From: Turbatrix aceti
Lineage: Eukaryota; Nematoda; Chromadorea; Rhabditida; Panagrolaimidae
NCBI GenBank assembly: GCA_963969345.1
Contig: OZ017768.1
Location: forward strand, 2,380,718 to 2,444,717
Reading direction: 5' to 3'
Length of the DNA: 64,000 nt
In this document: in pieces, positions 1-11,992 of the stretch
Layout: each line of letters begins with the position of its first letter
How positions within the stretch are numbered: the stretch's first letter is position 1
Translations under genes and position numbers: made by a program
The notes under the pieces: generated by a model
Database searches by the model: none
Told to the model about the DNA's origin: nothing
What the model saw: only the letters and a program-made list of their open reading frames with translations

Positions 1-230
1 CTTATGCAATAAAGAGCAGAAGTAGTTTAAAACAATCTTTGGGACATGCCCAAACCCAAAAAAGTAACCGCAAGCATTAAAAACAAAAACTGACTTCAGG
101 GCAATTTTTCAAAGTTGACTCCTGTTACGTGCGCGCGCATCACTTTTTCGACCAGCGAGGCGAAAAAGAGACGGTGCGCGCGCTTTTTACTCGAGTGCGC
201 GTCAAAAATTGTCAAAAATGACAACTTTAT
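1..230. repeat. diverged half copy of the 1.4-kb foldback element
   Basis: The stretch with CAATCTTTGGGACATGCCC, the CTTCAGGGCA box and the GCGCGC-rich block resembles one half of the foldback elements at 30600-31982 and 60664-62035 (compare 31362-31520). Only one diverged half is present and no termini were found. No gene is supported here. Confidence 0.6.
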
Positions 231-539
231 CCAACTTTTAAAATTTTGTGTTATACATCATTCGAGGCGTAAAAACACGGGGAAGAAGATAGGATATATC
301 ATCGTAGGCACATCTGAATACCCAACCTGTGGTGGCCAAAAAACCAAACAAGTAAGCCTAAAATTGGCACTTACCGTAACGATAAAAAAAATCTGATTAC
401 GACACCGTGTTCCCCTTCCCACAAAACCCCCCTAATAAAATTTTCAGCTCTTTTCCTCTTGAACGCAGTGCGTGGCATTAACTTGTGTCAAAACCTTTCA
501 GAAGCCAAAACTACAGAATCCGATTTTTTTTAAAATCTG

Positions 540-930
540 TGTATCGCGGTTTTAGACCTTCCTAGGGGTGGGGAACAATGCTGGCTCAAAACATTTGAGT
601 GTAAAAAATCCTTGTCCTCGGTCCTGTCTCTTAAATTCGAAATAACTTCTTATTTCATGAACAGAATTTTTTGTTTTTGCTTCCGGGGGTTTTCAAGGAC
701 GTAGAACACGATGCAATAATTTATTGTGATATCGGCTAATAATTTCGGGAGTTACAGTAATTTTTATCTCAAATTATAGATTTATTGATAGAATTTTGAT
801 TTTTTGATGGCACCATTAAATCTGCCGTAGCCGATTACCCCCAGAACCATTTTTATGTCCGAAATATATCTACTCTGTGTATGTGAAAATAGCAAAAAAA
901 GAGTTTTCGTGTCAAGACCATGGGGGCATA
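540..930. repeat. decayed half of a foldback element of the 23.4-kb type
   Basis: The stretch shares AATAACTTCTTATTTCATG, a CCGGGGGTTTTC block, GATATCGG, a TAGCCGATTACCCCC-like block and GAGTTTTCGTGTCAAGACCATGG with the element around 23412-24240, and more weakly with 1570-2518. It looks like a single right half of that family. No coding sequence is supported between 231 and 1037. Confidence 0.5.
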
Positions 931-1037
931 GTAGGAGGCACAAATGATGTTCACGTAGGCGACACCTTTTATATGGCATGATAATTTATCGAACGGTCTT
1001 TTTTCCTCATTGTGTAAGATGAGGAAAAAAGAATACT

Positions 1038-1108
1038 TCCCTAACGGGGAATCGAACCCCGGCCGCCTGGGTGAAAACCAGAAATCCTAACCACTAGACC
1101 ATTAGGGA
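1038..1108 (-). tRNA. tRNA-Glu (TTC)
   Basis: Read on the minus strand the 71 nt fold as a cloverleaf: acceptor TCCCTAA pairs with TTAGGGA, the A box is TGGTCTAGTGG, the anticodon loop is TTTTCAC with anticodon TTC, and the T arm is GGGGTTCGATTCCCC. No intron. Confidence 0.93.
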
Positions 1109-1394
1109 TGCTTTTTCAATGCCGATCAGAAAATCAGAGAGGGTCTTCAGGGCGCTAAAAACAAGCAAAATCTCAATTAGCAATAAAAATAGTCAACCTT
1201 TCAAACGTTATTTGCAAATACGGAAAAATTCGTTGTTGACGTTTGCAAACGAGGAGGAAATAATTTGCACATACAACTTTCTTGCAATATTTTTCACAAA
1301 ATGACAAAGAAAGAGTTACGCAAACAGCAGTGGTTTCAACCATTAAAAAAAATCTCTGCACTTTCGATTTTTGTCTGGGTACAACAAATCCACA

Positions 1395-1569
1395 TTTATA
1401 CAGTCGAACAACCGGAGGCATTTTTTGTGCGGCGTGGCGCGTATACTTGGTTTGCTGCGTTTTGATCTTCTTCCGAGCACACGCTTCTACGTCCTAGGAT
1501 CAGTTCCTAACTGGTAATGATGATTTCAAATTATCTTGATAGGAAATGCCGTCCGATACAGAGATGACG
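1395..1569. repeat. duplicated intergenic segment, also at 18395-18570
   Basis: From CAGTCGAACAACCGGAGGCA to GATGACG this segment is nearly identical to 18395-18570. In the 18.5-kb copy it runs straight into GAGAAACGAGGAATCTGAGC, whereas here the same continuation resumes only at about 2524, after a transposon. The segment is part of the unit duplicated with the cyclase array. No gene is visible in 1109-1569. Confidence 0.85.
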
Positions 1570-2518
1570 CACGATGGAGTCGTGGTCTCGACTGGAAAAC
1601 CGTTTTTTGGGGGTTTTTAGGTATTTTCGCGTATTTTCTGTTTTATTATTGTTGATGTTAGTGTGGCACTGGGGGTTATCACCGACGGCAAATTTGATAG
1701 TGATATCAAAAAATCAATAATCAATCGATAATTAGGAAATTTTTTTTCTAATTCAAAAACGGTCAAGCAGATCGCTCTCTAATACAGTAGACTGGATTCT
1801 ACACCCTCGAAAACCTTTGTACCCAAAAAATGAGACAGATCGATGCATGAAAAAAAAAGTTGATACTGAAAAACTGATATATCCGTTATAATCTGGATAT
1901 CCGTCAACCCTTTTCAACATTTTTGTGTCGTTAAACTACTTCTAGTGCATTGTACATTTACTAGAAGTCGATAAAACACCAAAAAATACTGATATCAATG
2001 TTATCAAGGCTGATATCAATTTGCATATTTGTAGTTGGCTACAGTTTCCCGAACATCAATAATGGCTCGTGGATGGAGATATTGAGGGCCTTTTTTCAGC
2101 ATTTTCGATGTTCAATCAACTTTTAGTAATTGTACAATAAACTAAGAAGTACAAAAATGTTGAAAAACGTTGAGGGATACCTTTTTTGATCCCGGATTAT
2201 AACGGATATATCAGTTTTTCACTATCAACTTTTTTTTTCATGCATCGATCTGTCTCATTTTTTGGGCACAAAGGTTTTCGAGGGTGTAGAACCCAGTCTA
2301 CTGTATTAGAGAGCGATCTGCATGACCGTTTTTGAATTAGAAAAAAAATTTCCTAATTATCGATCGATTATTGATTTTTTGATATCACTATCAAATTCGC
2401 CGTCGGTGATAACCCCCAGTGCCACACTAACATCAACAATAATAAAACAGAAAATACGCGAAAATACCTAAAAACCACCAAAAAACGGTTTTCCAGTCGA
2501 GACCACGACTCCATCGTG
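1570..2518. mobile_element. Transib-like nonautonomous foldback element
   Basis: This is a 949-bp palindromic element. The ends start CACGATGGAGTCGTGG and finish in the exact complement, and the arms are almost identical over several hundred bases. It is flanked by a 5-bp target duplication TGACG (1565-1569 and 2519-2523). The paralogous empty site at 18562-18575 has a single TGACG. CAC-ATG-type termini with a 5-bp GC-rich duplication are the hallmarks of Transib transposons. No transposase is encoded, so mobilisation in trans is inferred. Confidence 0.82.
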
Positions 2519-2523
2519 TGACG

Positions 2524-2786
2524 TAGAAACGAGGAATCTGAGCCAATTCGATTTTTATAGGATTCTATGTTACACGAATCGTTGATTGCGGAATGCAAGC
2601 GCACCTTTGACTCGCTGCGCTTGGCAAAATGTCCCAAACAATCAACCGCGCATTTCGCTGCAATTCAATCCGCAGCGCGCATTCTTTTTCCTTTCTCGCT
2701 TCTTCTCTCTTCCTTCTCCGTCTTATCCGACCTGATTTAGACGTGGTTTTTCACGTTTTATCCGCCCCTGAGGCGCCGAGAAGCAT
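2524..2786. repeat. duplicated leader region upstream of tRNA-Pro(AGG)
   Basis: A stretch with GAGGAATCTGAGCCAATTCG, a CTTTCTCGCTTCTTCTCTC pyrimidine tract and TTATCCGACCTGATTTAGAC precedes this tRNA. It recurs at 18570-18833 and, in shorter form, at 12535-12653. It may hold the 5' flank used for tRNA transcription; otherwise nothing coding is seen. Confidence 0.7.
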
Positions 2787-2857
2787 GGCTGAGTGGTCTA
2801 GTGGTATGATTCTCGCTTAGGGTGCGAGAGGTCCCGGGATCAATCCCCGGCTCAGCC
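2787..2857 (+). tRNA. tRNA-Pro (AGG), copy 1
   Basis: Acceptor GGCTGAG pairs with CTCAGCC, the anticodon loop is TTAGGGT (anticodon AGG), and the A box is TGGTCTAGTGG. The T loop reads ATCAATC instead of TTCAATC, so T54 is replaced by A in the B box. It lies 157 bp beyond the stop of cyclase gene A, on the opposite strand. The same variant is present in copies 2 and 3. Confidence 0.9.
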
Positions 2858-3014
2858 CGAGTTTTTGGACCTTTATCACTCATACATTTATTTGGACATT
2901 CAAAATAACGTTTATTACGTTTGGGACACTATTTCCGTTGTCCTTTGTTTCATTTTCTGGTCATTCGCTTTACTTTTGGTTTCCAATGAGTCCGCATCAT
3001 TATTATTTTTTTCG

Positions 3015-6000
3015 CTATTTTTTTTCGTCGATTTTCTGCAGCAACCAGAATGTTTCCATGATGCCTTTTCCTTTGATAATTACATCACCTCGAAGTTCAG
3101 TCACAAAACCACCGATCTGTTCAAGGAGTGAATTGGTAGCCGATGTGATCTGAATTTTGCTGGCTAAAAGTATTTCTGTATTTAGGTGAATTTGGACACG
3201 AACATACGCTTTCCGTTGCTTTCCATCCTTGAAGCAGTGTTGACAGTGTCACCAAAAAGACAGTAGCGGGGCATACTGAGTCCGACGACCGCAGCCGTGA
3301 CAGCTCCTGAATGAGCCCCGATACGAATCTCGATTCTCTCGTCAGGCAAGTGCGGAATTCGGAAAGCGCCGATAGTCTGCATAAGAGTAAGGGACATGAG
3401 TGCAATTTGCTTCACGTGGTCTATGCCATTGCGATGTGGCAAGCCGGATACGCACAGATATCCGTCACCAATGGTTTCGACTTTGTAAACATCGTGAGCT
3501 TCGATCACGGTATCGAAGAGGGTGTACAGATCATTGAGCAGATTGACAACTTGTAGAGGAGAACATTGATTTGAAAGTTGTGTAAACTGGACTACGTCTG
3601 AGAAAAATACCGTCACGCTTTCGTAATTTTCGGGTTGTACTGGTACGCCAAGTTTTAGACTTTCTGCTACCTGTCTGAAAATAAACATGCTCACATCAGT
3701 AAGATTTACTATATACTACGCGTGAAAAAAAACGCATGCTCACTTTGGAAGCATACGATAAAGCAGCAAGTCTGATTTTTGTTTTTCTTCAGTCAGTTCA
3801 CTGCAACGTTGAGATACCTCGTTTGCTAAAGTATCGGCATACGATTCCACGGTTACAAAGATATGATCCATCAAGCTTTCGTTTGCATTGTTGTCAGATC
3901 GTAGAACGTTTTGTAATATATTAAGCGAAGGCCTCGTTTTCGGGTTGTCTATGTAGCATTCTTTTATGACAGCAATGACGCTTGGTGGAAGATCAGGCAC
4001 CGATACAGTTGTGAGATCTGGTTTTAAGGCATCAGTTCCACCGCGCTTGATTCGATATATCGCGTCTAAAAAACAATGCATAATGATGATTCTGTGTGGT
4101 AATTCTAGCCGAAACTTGGTGAATATTACAAAACGCACCATCAATCGCATTATCGTCTTCTAAACCAAAGGGTCCTTTCTTTGTCAAAACTTCTGAGCAA
4201 ACGATTCCAAAGCTATAAACATCAGCCGCTTCATTAGGTATCATATCCGAATTACGGATCATTTCAGGTGCTCGCCATAGAAGTTCTCTTCTGTTCACTT
4301 TTTCTCCTCTGTGCAACTCGTGCAGCCCGTAGTCTGTCAATTTCACTATCCATCGATCGTCAACCACAATCGTTCGCGATGTTAGTCTGCCGTGTCCTTT
4401 GCAGTAATCAACTTTCATCAGACACATCAATCCATTGACAATATCTAAAGATATAGAACGAAAGAAAAAAGCATCCATTGGGTACTTTTCATCCGCTATT
4501 AGATCCCTCAAACTGCGACGACTACAAAACCGGAATATGGCATAGGTTTGAGGACCATCAGAACAAAGCCCAATGAACTTGCAGAGGTTATCATGACTTA
4601 GCTGTGTCATCTTACGCAGCTCTGAACATAACTTTTCGTCCAGAGCTGGCCGATTTTGGAACTTCCTGGTAGCAACGGGCTCGCCGTGAAGAAAAAAATA
4701 AGCGTAATGTTTTGACTCGACAGCGCCGCTGATATTGCTAGTGTTTGAAGATTTTGATTGCAACGAGTATTCACTTGCAGCCCCCATTTTTTTTAAGTGA
4801 GTAAGCTCAATGTAGCTGATTTGCCATAATGAGTTAAGCCTCAGCTTTTCGACATGGCGGAAGCTACAAAATAGAGTATATTAATTAAAACAAATACTGA
4901 GAAACAAATTGTTTCGCTTTTGAGGACTTGAATTTGTATGAGATCATCCGAACCTCGCGAGCTTCACAAATTATTCTGTCCAGTGCGAGCAGATATTCCG
5001 AGCTTTGCAAAAGAAAACTTACTGTAATCCATAAATAAGAATTAACAGGAGGCTTAACATCAGGAGCGCCAAAACTGTGTAAACATAAGGCGCTAGTGCG
5101 TACCACACCTGTATAGGACACACCGTACCTGTGAATCCACATGTCGGGACGGAAAGTGGTCGGACACCGCTTCTTGTCGACCAGATTGTTGTTGACTCAT
5201 CAGCGTAATTTGGAGTAACAGTTGTGACGCTTTCATCAAAGTCAATGATTAAGTACTCGGCAACCTTTCCGTTTCCGTTGATACCGTACATTGAATACCT
5301 TGCATCTCTCATGCCGAGTGAATTAATTTTGATATTGCCGTTAAATCCGTCAAAGGATCCTTTGGCATTTTCGACGATGGCTTTGCCGTCGTGGAGACCA
5401 TTCATCGGATCTTTCTGGAGGCTTCGATTGAGTGCTAATCCATACAGGTAAAAAGTATCATGCAAATCGTAAGCGTAATTTGATATCTAAAATTTTATAC
5501 GTTAAAGTTTTTAACACAAAGAAACCAAATTCTTACGTTGTAATGAGCAATGTCGCAATCAGAACAAAACCAAGGCCAATCTCGTTCACGGTTTCCGTAT
5601 GCTTTCACAAATGTATCCTTTATGGTTTTGCTGTTGTTTACAAATCCGTCAACCTAAATTTGATGACGCCTTAGTAATTGAAAACAATATAAAGTTGCAA
5701 AAAAACATACCACAAATGTATAGCGAGCACCTTCTTTGGCATACTCGTCCAGTCCGTCTGCAAATTCATCCGTCGCATACCATATTGGCTCGCTCTGCAT
5801 TCTTTCGTCTAAAGCTTGGAATTTTTATATCCACGATAAACTCGAACTGGATAATAGAAAATATACATACCGACATTTTTTTCATACCGATATCGCGTTC
5901 CAAATCCGAGTGAACTGGTTTCCATGATAATAGAAACATATTCGGGGTTATCAAAACCCAAATCTTTGAGGGCAATCAGACTCAGTCTCTTGTAATAGTC

Positions 6001-6797
6001 TCGTGGCAAACAATTCACGAAAACTAAAAACATGCAATTATTACAACTCAATCAGATTACAAAAACTTACTTCTAGCGTACTTTGACGCTTCCTTGAGCG
6101 CCTCACCCATGCTTTCCCTTGTCATTTCCGGAACAATTCTAGAAAAAGAAATAATAATCCTAGATTTTGAATTCTGAACAGCATTTATGATTTCCTTGTT
6201 GTAATACGCGCATCGCTGTTCGGTGTCACCTGCGAAAGATGCATAAATGAAGGCAAATCGGTCCCAGCCAAAGTGTTCCATGACTGCTACAATGGCTTTA
6301 GCAGCTTGATTAGCTGATATGGCAACGGTGGTCGTCGTAGGAAATCGGTCCTTATCCGCGAGTTCGTAAGTCGACGTTAGACCCCAGCCCATGAGGGGTA
6401 CGTTGGCAGAAGCCGCTACCGAAGATGCCAATATCGCCGCCGGATTGCAAACTGGTCCGATTAGGATGTTGACTTTCTGTTCGGCAATCAGTTCTGCTGC
6501 GTACCCCGTGGCGTAGATTTCTTCGCAGTCGTCAAAGCGAACGAAAAACGTAAAATTATAATTATCAAGCAAATGTTCTTCCCGAATACGATCCAGAGCA
6601 ATATTGATAGCCGCGATGGAACCTTTGTAACTCATCAGTTTTACTGCAACTTCTTCTTCAATCGTAATAAGAACTCCCACTTTGATTTCCAATAGTCGAG
6701 TGTCGTACAGTAAGAGTTCTTCAGCGGAAGGTTTGGTGTAATTCGGAAATTGTGCAAGCACGGGAACGAGGAGCAATAACAGAATACAACATGTCAT
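3015..6797 (-). CDS. receptor-type guanylyl cyclase A (intact)
   Basis: Predicted membrane receptor that makes cGMP from GTP. Nine exons: 6071-6797, 5871-6023, 5711-5808, 5537-5653, 5023-5486, 4139-4863, 3744-4065, 3208-3674, 3015-3163, giving 1,073 residues. Order: signal peptide ([15 protein letters not shown]), receptor ligand-binding region (residues 20-480), one membrane span (about 497-519), pseudokinase domain (about 540-810), dimerisation coil ending LLLYRMLPK, then the cyclase domain. The kinase-like domain keeps [11 protein letters not shown] but has HGRLTS where a catalytic HRD would be, as is usual in this family. The cyclase domain keeps the metal site (FFSDVVQFT), the guanine-reading Glu (VETIGDGY) and Cys ([19 protein letters not shown]), so it should be active. 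The start was chosen for the signal peptide; an in-frame ATG lies 13 codons upstream. It is the only array gene without a tRNA in intron 6. The ligand is unknown. Confidence 0.9.
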
Positions 6798-7353
6798 TTT
6801 TGAAACACAATTTGCAATGAAATAGATCCTCATTATTTCAAAAAAGAAAGCACTTATAGATTCTGCATTACTACAATTGCTTCGGCTTAGCGATGTAGTA
6901 AGTGTCACAAATGCAATACGTACCTTGGCTGTCGGCATACACCCAAATTGCACTTATGTAGAGTACATGTTAAAGCTTAATTTCTTTTTTTTGTAATGAG
7001 CAGAATACAATAATCTAGGATCCTTAAAGACGACATTCTTGTTACAAGAAATTCGTGTCTAATGTAAATGTTGTCTGCTTGCGTCACTGCGTCGTTTCTA
7101 AGAAAATGATACTAAATATAATTTTTAATTTTTTTTCGGGTCACGGTGGTATTTGATTCTGTACGACGCACAAAAATCGGTCGATTACGGTTGATAAATC
7201 CAACAATGTCGTGAGAAAGATAAAGTCGTAAAAGAGTGGGAGAAATAAATTGCTATGCATCATAAATTTTTAAATCGGTCATGACAATAATACAAAATGT
7301 ATATATGTATATAGATAAGATGCACCAATCATGTTTTGTACGTAATGCGTTTT
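6798..7353. other. intergenic spacer between cyclase genes A and B
   Basis: 556 bp of AT-rich DNA between the start of gene A and the stop of gene B. It should hold the gene A promoter. I see no RNA gene, repeat end or conserved motif that I can name. Confidence 0.5.
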
Positions 7354-8471
7354 TTACATGTTTTTTACTCCCAAGATGTCGGAATTGTCATCTTCGCCGT
7401 CAACTGTTTTCAACAACCAGAATGTTTCCATGACGCCTTTTCCTTTGATGATCACGTCACCTCGTAGTTCAGTTACAAAACCGTCGACTTGCATAAGTAA
7501 CGCGTTAGTCGCTGATGAGATCTGGATCATGCTTGCTAAAACGATGTGTTTTTTTTTTGGTTTCCAAACATTAATTTTGACATACGCTTTCCGTTGCTTT
7601 CCATCCTTGAAGCAGTGTTGACAGTGTCACCAAAAAGACAGTAGCGGGGCATACTGAGTCCGACGACCGCAGCCGTGACAGCTCCTGAATGTGCTCCGAT
7701 GCGAATCTCGATTCTCTCGTCAGGCAAGTGCGGAATTCGGAAAGCGCCGATGGTTTGCATAAGAGTAAGGGACATGAGTGCAATTTGTTTCACGTGATCG
7801 ATGCCGTTACGGTGCGGCAAACCCGATACACAGAGATATCCGTCTCCAATAGTCTCGACTTTGTAGACGTCGTGATTCTCAATAACGGTATCAAAGAGGG
7901 TGTAAAGATCGTTGAGTAGGTTAACCACCTGCAGGGGAGAACACTGACTGGAAAGTTTAGTAAATTGTACGACGTCGGAGAAAAAAACGGTAACGCTATC
8001 ATAATTTTCAGGTTGAACCGGTACACCAAGTTTTAGACTGTCTGCTACTTGTCTAAAAATAATCATTGATTGTTTTTGTTGAGCGTTTCAAATTAAACTC
8101 ACTTTGGAAGCATTCGATAAAGTAACAAGTCAGATTTTTGCTTTTCTTCCGTCAGTTCTTCCGAGCGCTCGGCTACCTCGTTGGCCAAAGTGTCGGCATA
8201 AGACTCCACTGTTGCGAATATGTGATCCATCAAACTTTCGTTCACATTGTTTTCTGATTTTAGTACGCCTTGTAATAGGTTTAACGAAGGCCTTGCTTTT
8301 GGGTTGTCTATATAACATTCTTTTATCACAGCTATGACGCTTGGTGAAAGATCAGGTACTAATACGGTTGAAAGATCGGGTTTCAAGGCATCTGTGCCAC
8401 CACGCTTTATTCGATATATTGCGTCTGAAGACGAAAATCTGAGATTTTATAGCCCCAGAGGTCCAAAAATT

Positions 8472-8543
8472 AGGGCCTGACCGGAATTGAACCGGTGACC
8501 AATCGGACTGCAGCCGATTGCTCTACGACTGAGCTACAGACCC
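8472..8543 (-). tRNA. tRNA-Cys (GCA) in intron 6 of cyclase gene B
   Basis: The 72 nt fold with acceptor GGGTCTG/CAGGCCC, D arm TAGCTCAGTCGTAGAGCA, anticodon loop CTGCAGT (anticodon GCA) and T arm CCGGTTCAATTCCGG. It lies on the same strand as the host gene, inside the intron 8425-8789. Confidence 0.93.
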
Positions 8544-9352
8544 TGTGGAGTCCCGAGGATTTGGTTTGGATAAATACGTTTGAGAGCTTTCACGTCTGCG
8601 CAAATAAGTGCGCAAACCGCTGAGAACGCTTTGGTAAAAAGCGTTTCGTTTGACAGGTACATATACATCTGCACTCGCTCACATCAGACGCAAAAAACCC
8701 GTAACAGTTTTTTTACAAAAAAATTGATGATACATATAAGAGTACGATAGGTTTGTTTTTAGACGCGTAAAAAATAATTGTTAACCTACCATCAATTTCG
8801 TTAGCATTTTCCACGCCAAAAGGCGTTTTTTTGGTCAGCACTTCAGAACAAATGATGCCAAAGCTATAAACATCAGCAGCTTCATTGGGTGTCAATTCCG
8901 GATTGCGAATCATTTCAGGTGCTCGCCACAGAAGTTCTCGTCTGTTTACTTTCTCACCCTTGTGCAACTCGTGCAGCCCGTAGTCTGTCAACTTGACTAC
9001 CCACCGATCGTCGACAACGATGGTTCGTGAAGTAAGTCCGCCATGACCCTTACAATAATCAATTTTCATGAGACACGTAAGTCCATTGACGATATCTAAT
9101 GCTATAGAACGTAAAAAGAAAGCGTCCATTGGGTATTTTTCATCGGCTATAATGTCTCTTAGACTGCGTCGACTACAGTACCGAAATATAGCATAAGTTT
9201 GAGGTCCATCAGAGCAAAGACCAATAAACTTGCAGAGATTATCGTGACTTAGCTGGGTCATTTTGCGCAGTTCGGCACAGAGTTTTTCATCTAGTAGAGG
9301 TCTATTCTGGAATTTTCTAGCGGCAACTGGTTCGCTGCGGAAATAGAAATAC

Positions 9353-9891
9353 CAGAGTTGTTCAATTCGACAATTTTCAGCGCTCGCTCTGCTCACGCTC
9401 TTTGAGCAATTCAATTTTCCGTGCTCGCTCTGCTTATGCTCTTTGAGTTTCTAAAATTTTCGCGCTCGCTCCGCTCGCGCTCTTTTATTCTCAGATCCTC
9501 TGCTCTTGCTCTGCTCACGCTCGTGAGTTGAGCAAGAGCGAGCAATGAGCGAACAAGGCTCACACAAAAAAAAGTGAATTTTGAGCCAAAATTCAGTTCC
9601 TCACTAAAAGAAAGACCGTATACTCCTTCGAGATACCCCCAACATCGTGTTTTTGGTCGAAATTACCAGTATTTTAGTATTTGTAGCACTAAATTTATAG
9701 TGAGCAGTGCTCATTTTAAAAATTTCTCTTGCTCGCTCTGCTCACGCTCTTTGAGCAATTCAATTTTTCGTGCTCGCTCTGCTCATGCTCATTGAGCACT
9801 CCAATTTTTCGCGCTCGCTCCGCTCGCGCTCGTGAGCTGAGTAGGAGCGAGCAGTGAGCAGGAGCAATTTGGTGAGCATCGAACAACTCTG
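9353..9891. mobile_element. hAT-like nonautonomous element (MITE) in an exon
   Basis: 539 bp with terminal inverted repeats CAGAGTTGTTC / GAACAACTCTG and an 8-bp target duplication AGAAATAC (9345-9352 and 9892-9899). These are features of hAT transposons. The interior holds two blocks (about 9370-9540 and 9725-9875) of repeated GCTCGCTCTGCTCACGCTC units with long-range GAGC/GCTC character. There is no transposase. Removing the element plus one duplication restores the 725-nt length of the host exon. Confidence 0.87.
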
Positions 9892-11992
9892 AGAAATACG
9901 CGTAGCATCGTGATTCGACGGCGCCACTGATGTTGCTTGTGCTAGATGACTTTGATTGTAAAGAGTATTGACTTGCAGCTTCAACTTTCTTTACGTGCGA
10001 CAACTCGAGAAAATTGATACGCCAAAGTGCGTTCAGTCTTAGTTTTTCAACGTGACGAAAACTAAAAAATTATTGTTGATAAACAATATGTAGTAACAAT
10101 GCTCTAACAGAATTGTTTTCTAAGTTTTTTTGTTTTTTTAAATTTTTCTGCTGCTTTGTTTTTTCGTTCACATAAACAAATTAATTTTTGAATAAAGAAG
10201 ACTTACTGTAATCCAAAAATAAGAATCAACAAAAGACTTAGCACCAGAAGACCCAGAATGGAATAGACATAGGGCGCCAGTGCGTACCACACCTGTATAG
10301 AACACGTCCTGCCTGTAAATCCGCATGTCGGAACGGATGGGGGTCGTACTCCGGCTCTTGTTGCCCAAATACTCGTCGACTCGTCCGCATAATTCGGAAT
10401 CACAGTTGTAGCGCCTTCGTTGAAGTCGATAACCAGATACTCCGCAACCTTACCATCGGCGTTGATACCGTACATTCCAAACTTGGCATCTCTCATGCCG
10501 AGTGAGTTTATTTTGATGTGCCCGTTGTATCCGTCGAATTCTCCTTTGGCATTTTCGACAAGTGCCCTGCCGTCGTGTATACCGTTTATGGGATCTTTCT
10601 GAAGCGTACGGTTAAGGGCCAGTCCATACAGGTAAAATGTATCATGCAGATCGTAACAGTAGTGTGATATCTGAAACACAACAATTGATAACATGATGTA
10701 AAACATGGATTCGTATACATTATAGTCAGCAATGTTGCAGTCAGAACAGAACCAAGGCCAGTCTCGTTCACGGTTACCGTAGGCTTTTACAAATGCCTCC
10801 ATTCTGGTTCTACTGTTGTTAACAAACCCGTCAACCTAAAATCGGTTTTTGAAAAAAAACAAATAAATACAAAAAACGTACAAAAAATGAATAACGAGCA
10901 CCTTCCTTAGCATACTCGTCCAATCCGTCAATGTACTCATCTGTGGCGTACCAAATTGGTTGGCTCTGCATCCTTTCGTCTATAACCTTATGATTTGGTT
11001 TCAAAAAATTATGTAATAATTTCTTGCGATGGTAACATAATGGTTCAAACAGACTAACCAACGTCTTTGTCGTAAGTATAACGCTGACCAAATCCAAGCG
11101 CGCTAGTATCCATGACTATAGCTACGTACTCAGGATTATCAAATCCCAAATCTTTGAGGACAATTAGACTCATTCTCTTGTAATAGTCCGTATTATAACA
11201 CTGGACAAAAACTAAAATGTTTAATCGAAAGATAATAAAAAAAAGGTATCTTCAAACAAACAAAATCTTACTTCTAGCATATTTCGAAGCTTCCCGAAGT
11301 GCATCTTTTAGGCTTTCTCTCGTCAAATCCGGAACCATTCTTGAAAACGAAATTTGTGATCTTGAATTCTGAACGGCAGTTATGAGTTCTCGGTTGAAGT
11401 GCGAACATCTTTGTTCGGTATCGCCAGTAAAAGTTGCATAAACGTATGCAAATCGATCCCATCCAAAGTGTTCCATGACCGCTATCACCGCTCTGGCAAC
11501 CTGGTTTGCAGATACGGCAACGGTGGTCGTCGTAGGAAATCGGTCCTTATCCGCGAGTTCGTAAGTCGACGTTAGACCCCAGCCCATGAGGGGTACGTTG
11601 GCAGAAGCCGCTACCGAAGATGCCAATATCGCCGCCGGATTGCAAACTGGTCCGATTAGGATGTTGACTTTCTGCTCGGCCACAAGTTCTGCAGCGAAAC
11701 CCGTTGCGTAGATTTCTCGGCAGTCGTCAAAGCGAACAAAAAACGTAAAATTATAGTTATCAAGCAAATGTTCTTCTCGGATACGATCCAAAGCTATATT
11801 GATTGCCGCGATAGAGCCCTTATAACTCATTTTTTTCACTTTAAGTTCAGCTTCTATTGTAATCAGAATTCCAACTCTTATTTCAAACGGCCGATTGTCG
11901 TAGAGTTGAAGTTCCTCAGCCGTAGGTTTGGTGTAATTTGGAAGTTGAGCGAACACATGAGCAAACACACATAACAAAAGGCACCAGACCAT

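Larger units (their letters stand above)
7354..11992 (-). pseudogene. receptor-type guanylyl cyclase B, interrupted by a transposon
   Basis: Same nine-exon plan as gene A: 11272-11992, 11059-11211, 10882-10979, 10719-10835, 10207-10670, 8790-10061 (interrupted), 8103-8424, 7586-8052, 7354-7535. Exon 6, encoding the pseudokinase domain, carries a 539-bp element (9353-9891) plus an 8-bp duplication. Without these the exon is 725 nt, exactly as in genes A and D, and the whole model would be 1,082 residues. The 547-bp net gain shifts the frame and reads into stops near 9716, so a normal receptor is unlikely unless the element is spliced out. Cyclase residues ([36 protein letters not shown]) are intact. 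A tRNA-Cys sits in intron 6. The start is at MVWCLLLCVFAHVFA, a clear signal peptide. Confidence 0.86.

Noticed and set aside
115..396. 93-codon open frame on the + strand
   Set aside because: It lies across the diverged foldback repeat, has no family motif and has low-complexity composition.
3311..3556. + strand open frames opposite the cyclase exons (also 7689-7919 and 19347-19592)
   Set aside because: They recur at the same place opposite every cyclase paralog, as expected for antisense shadows of conserved coding sequence.
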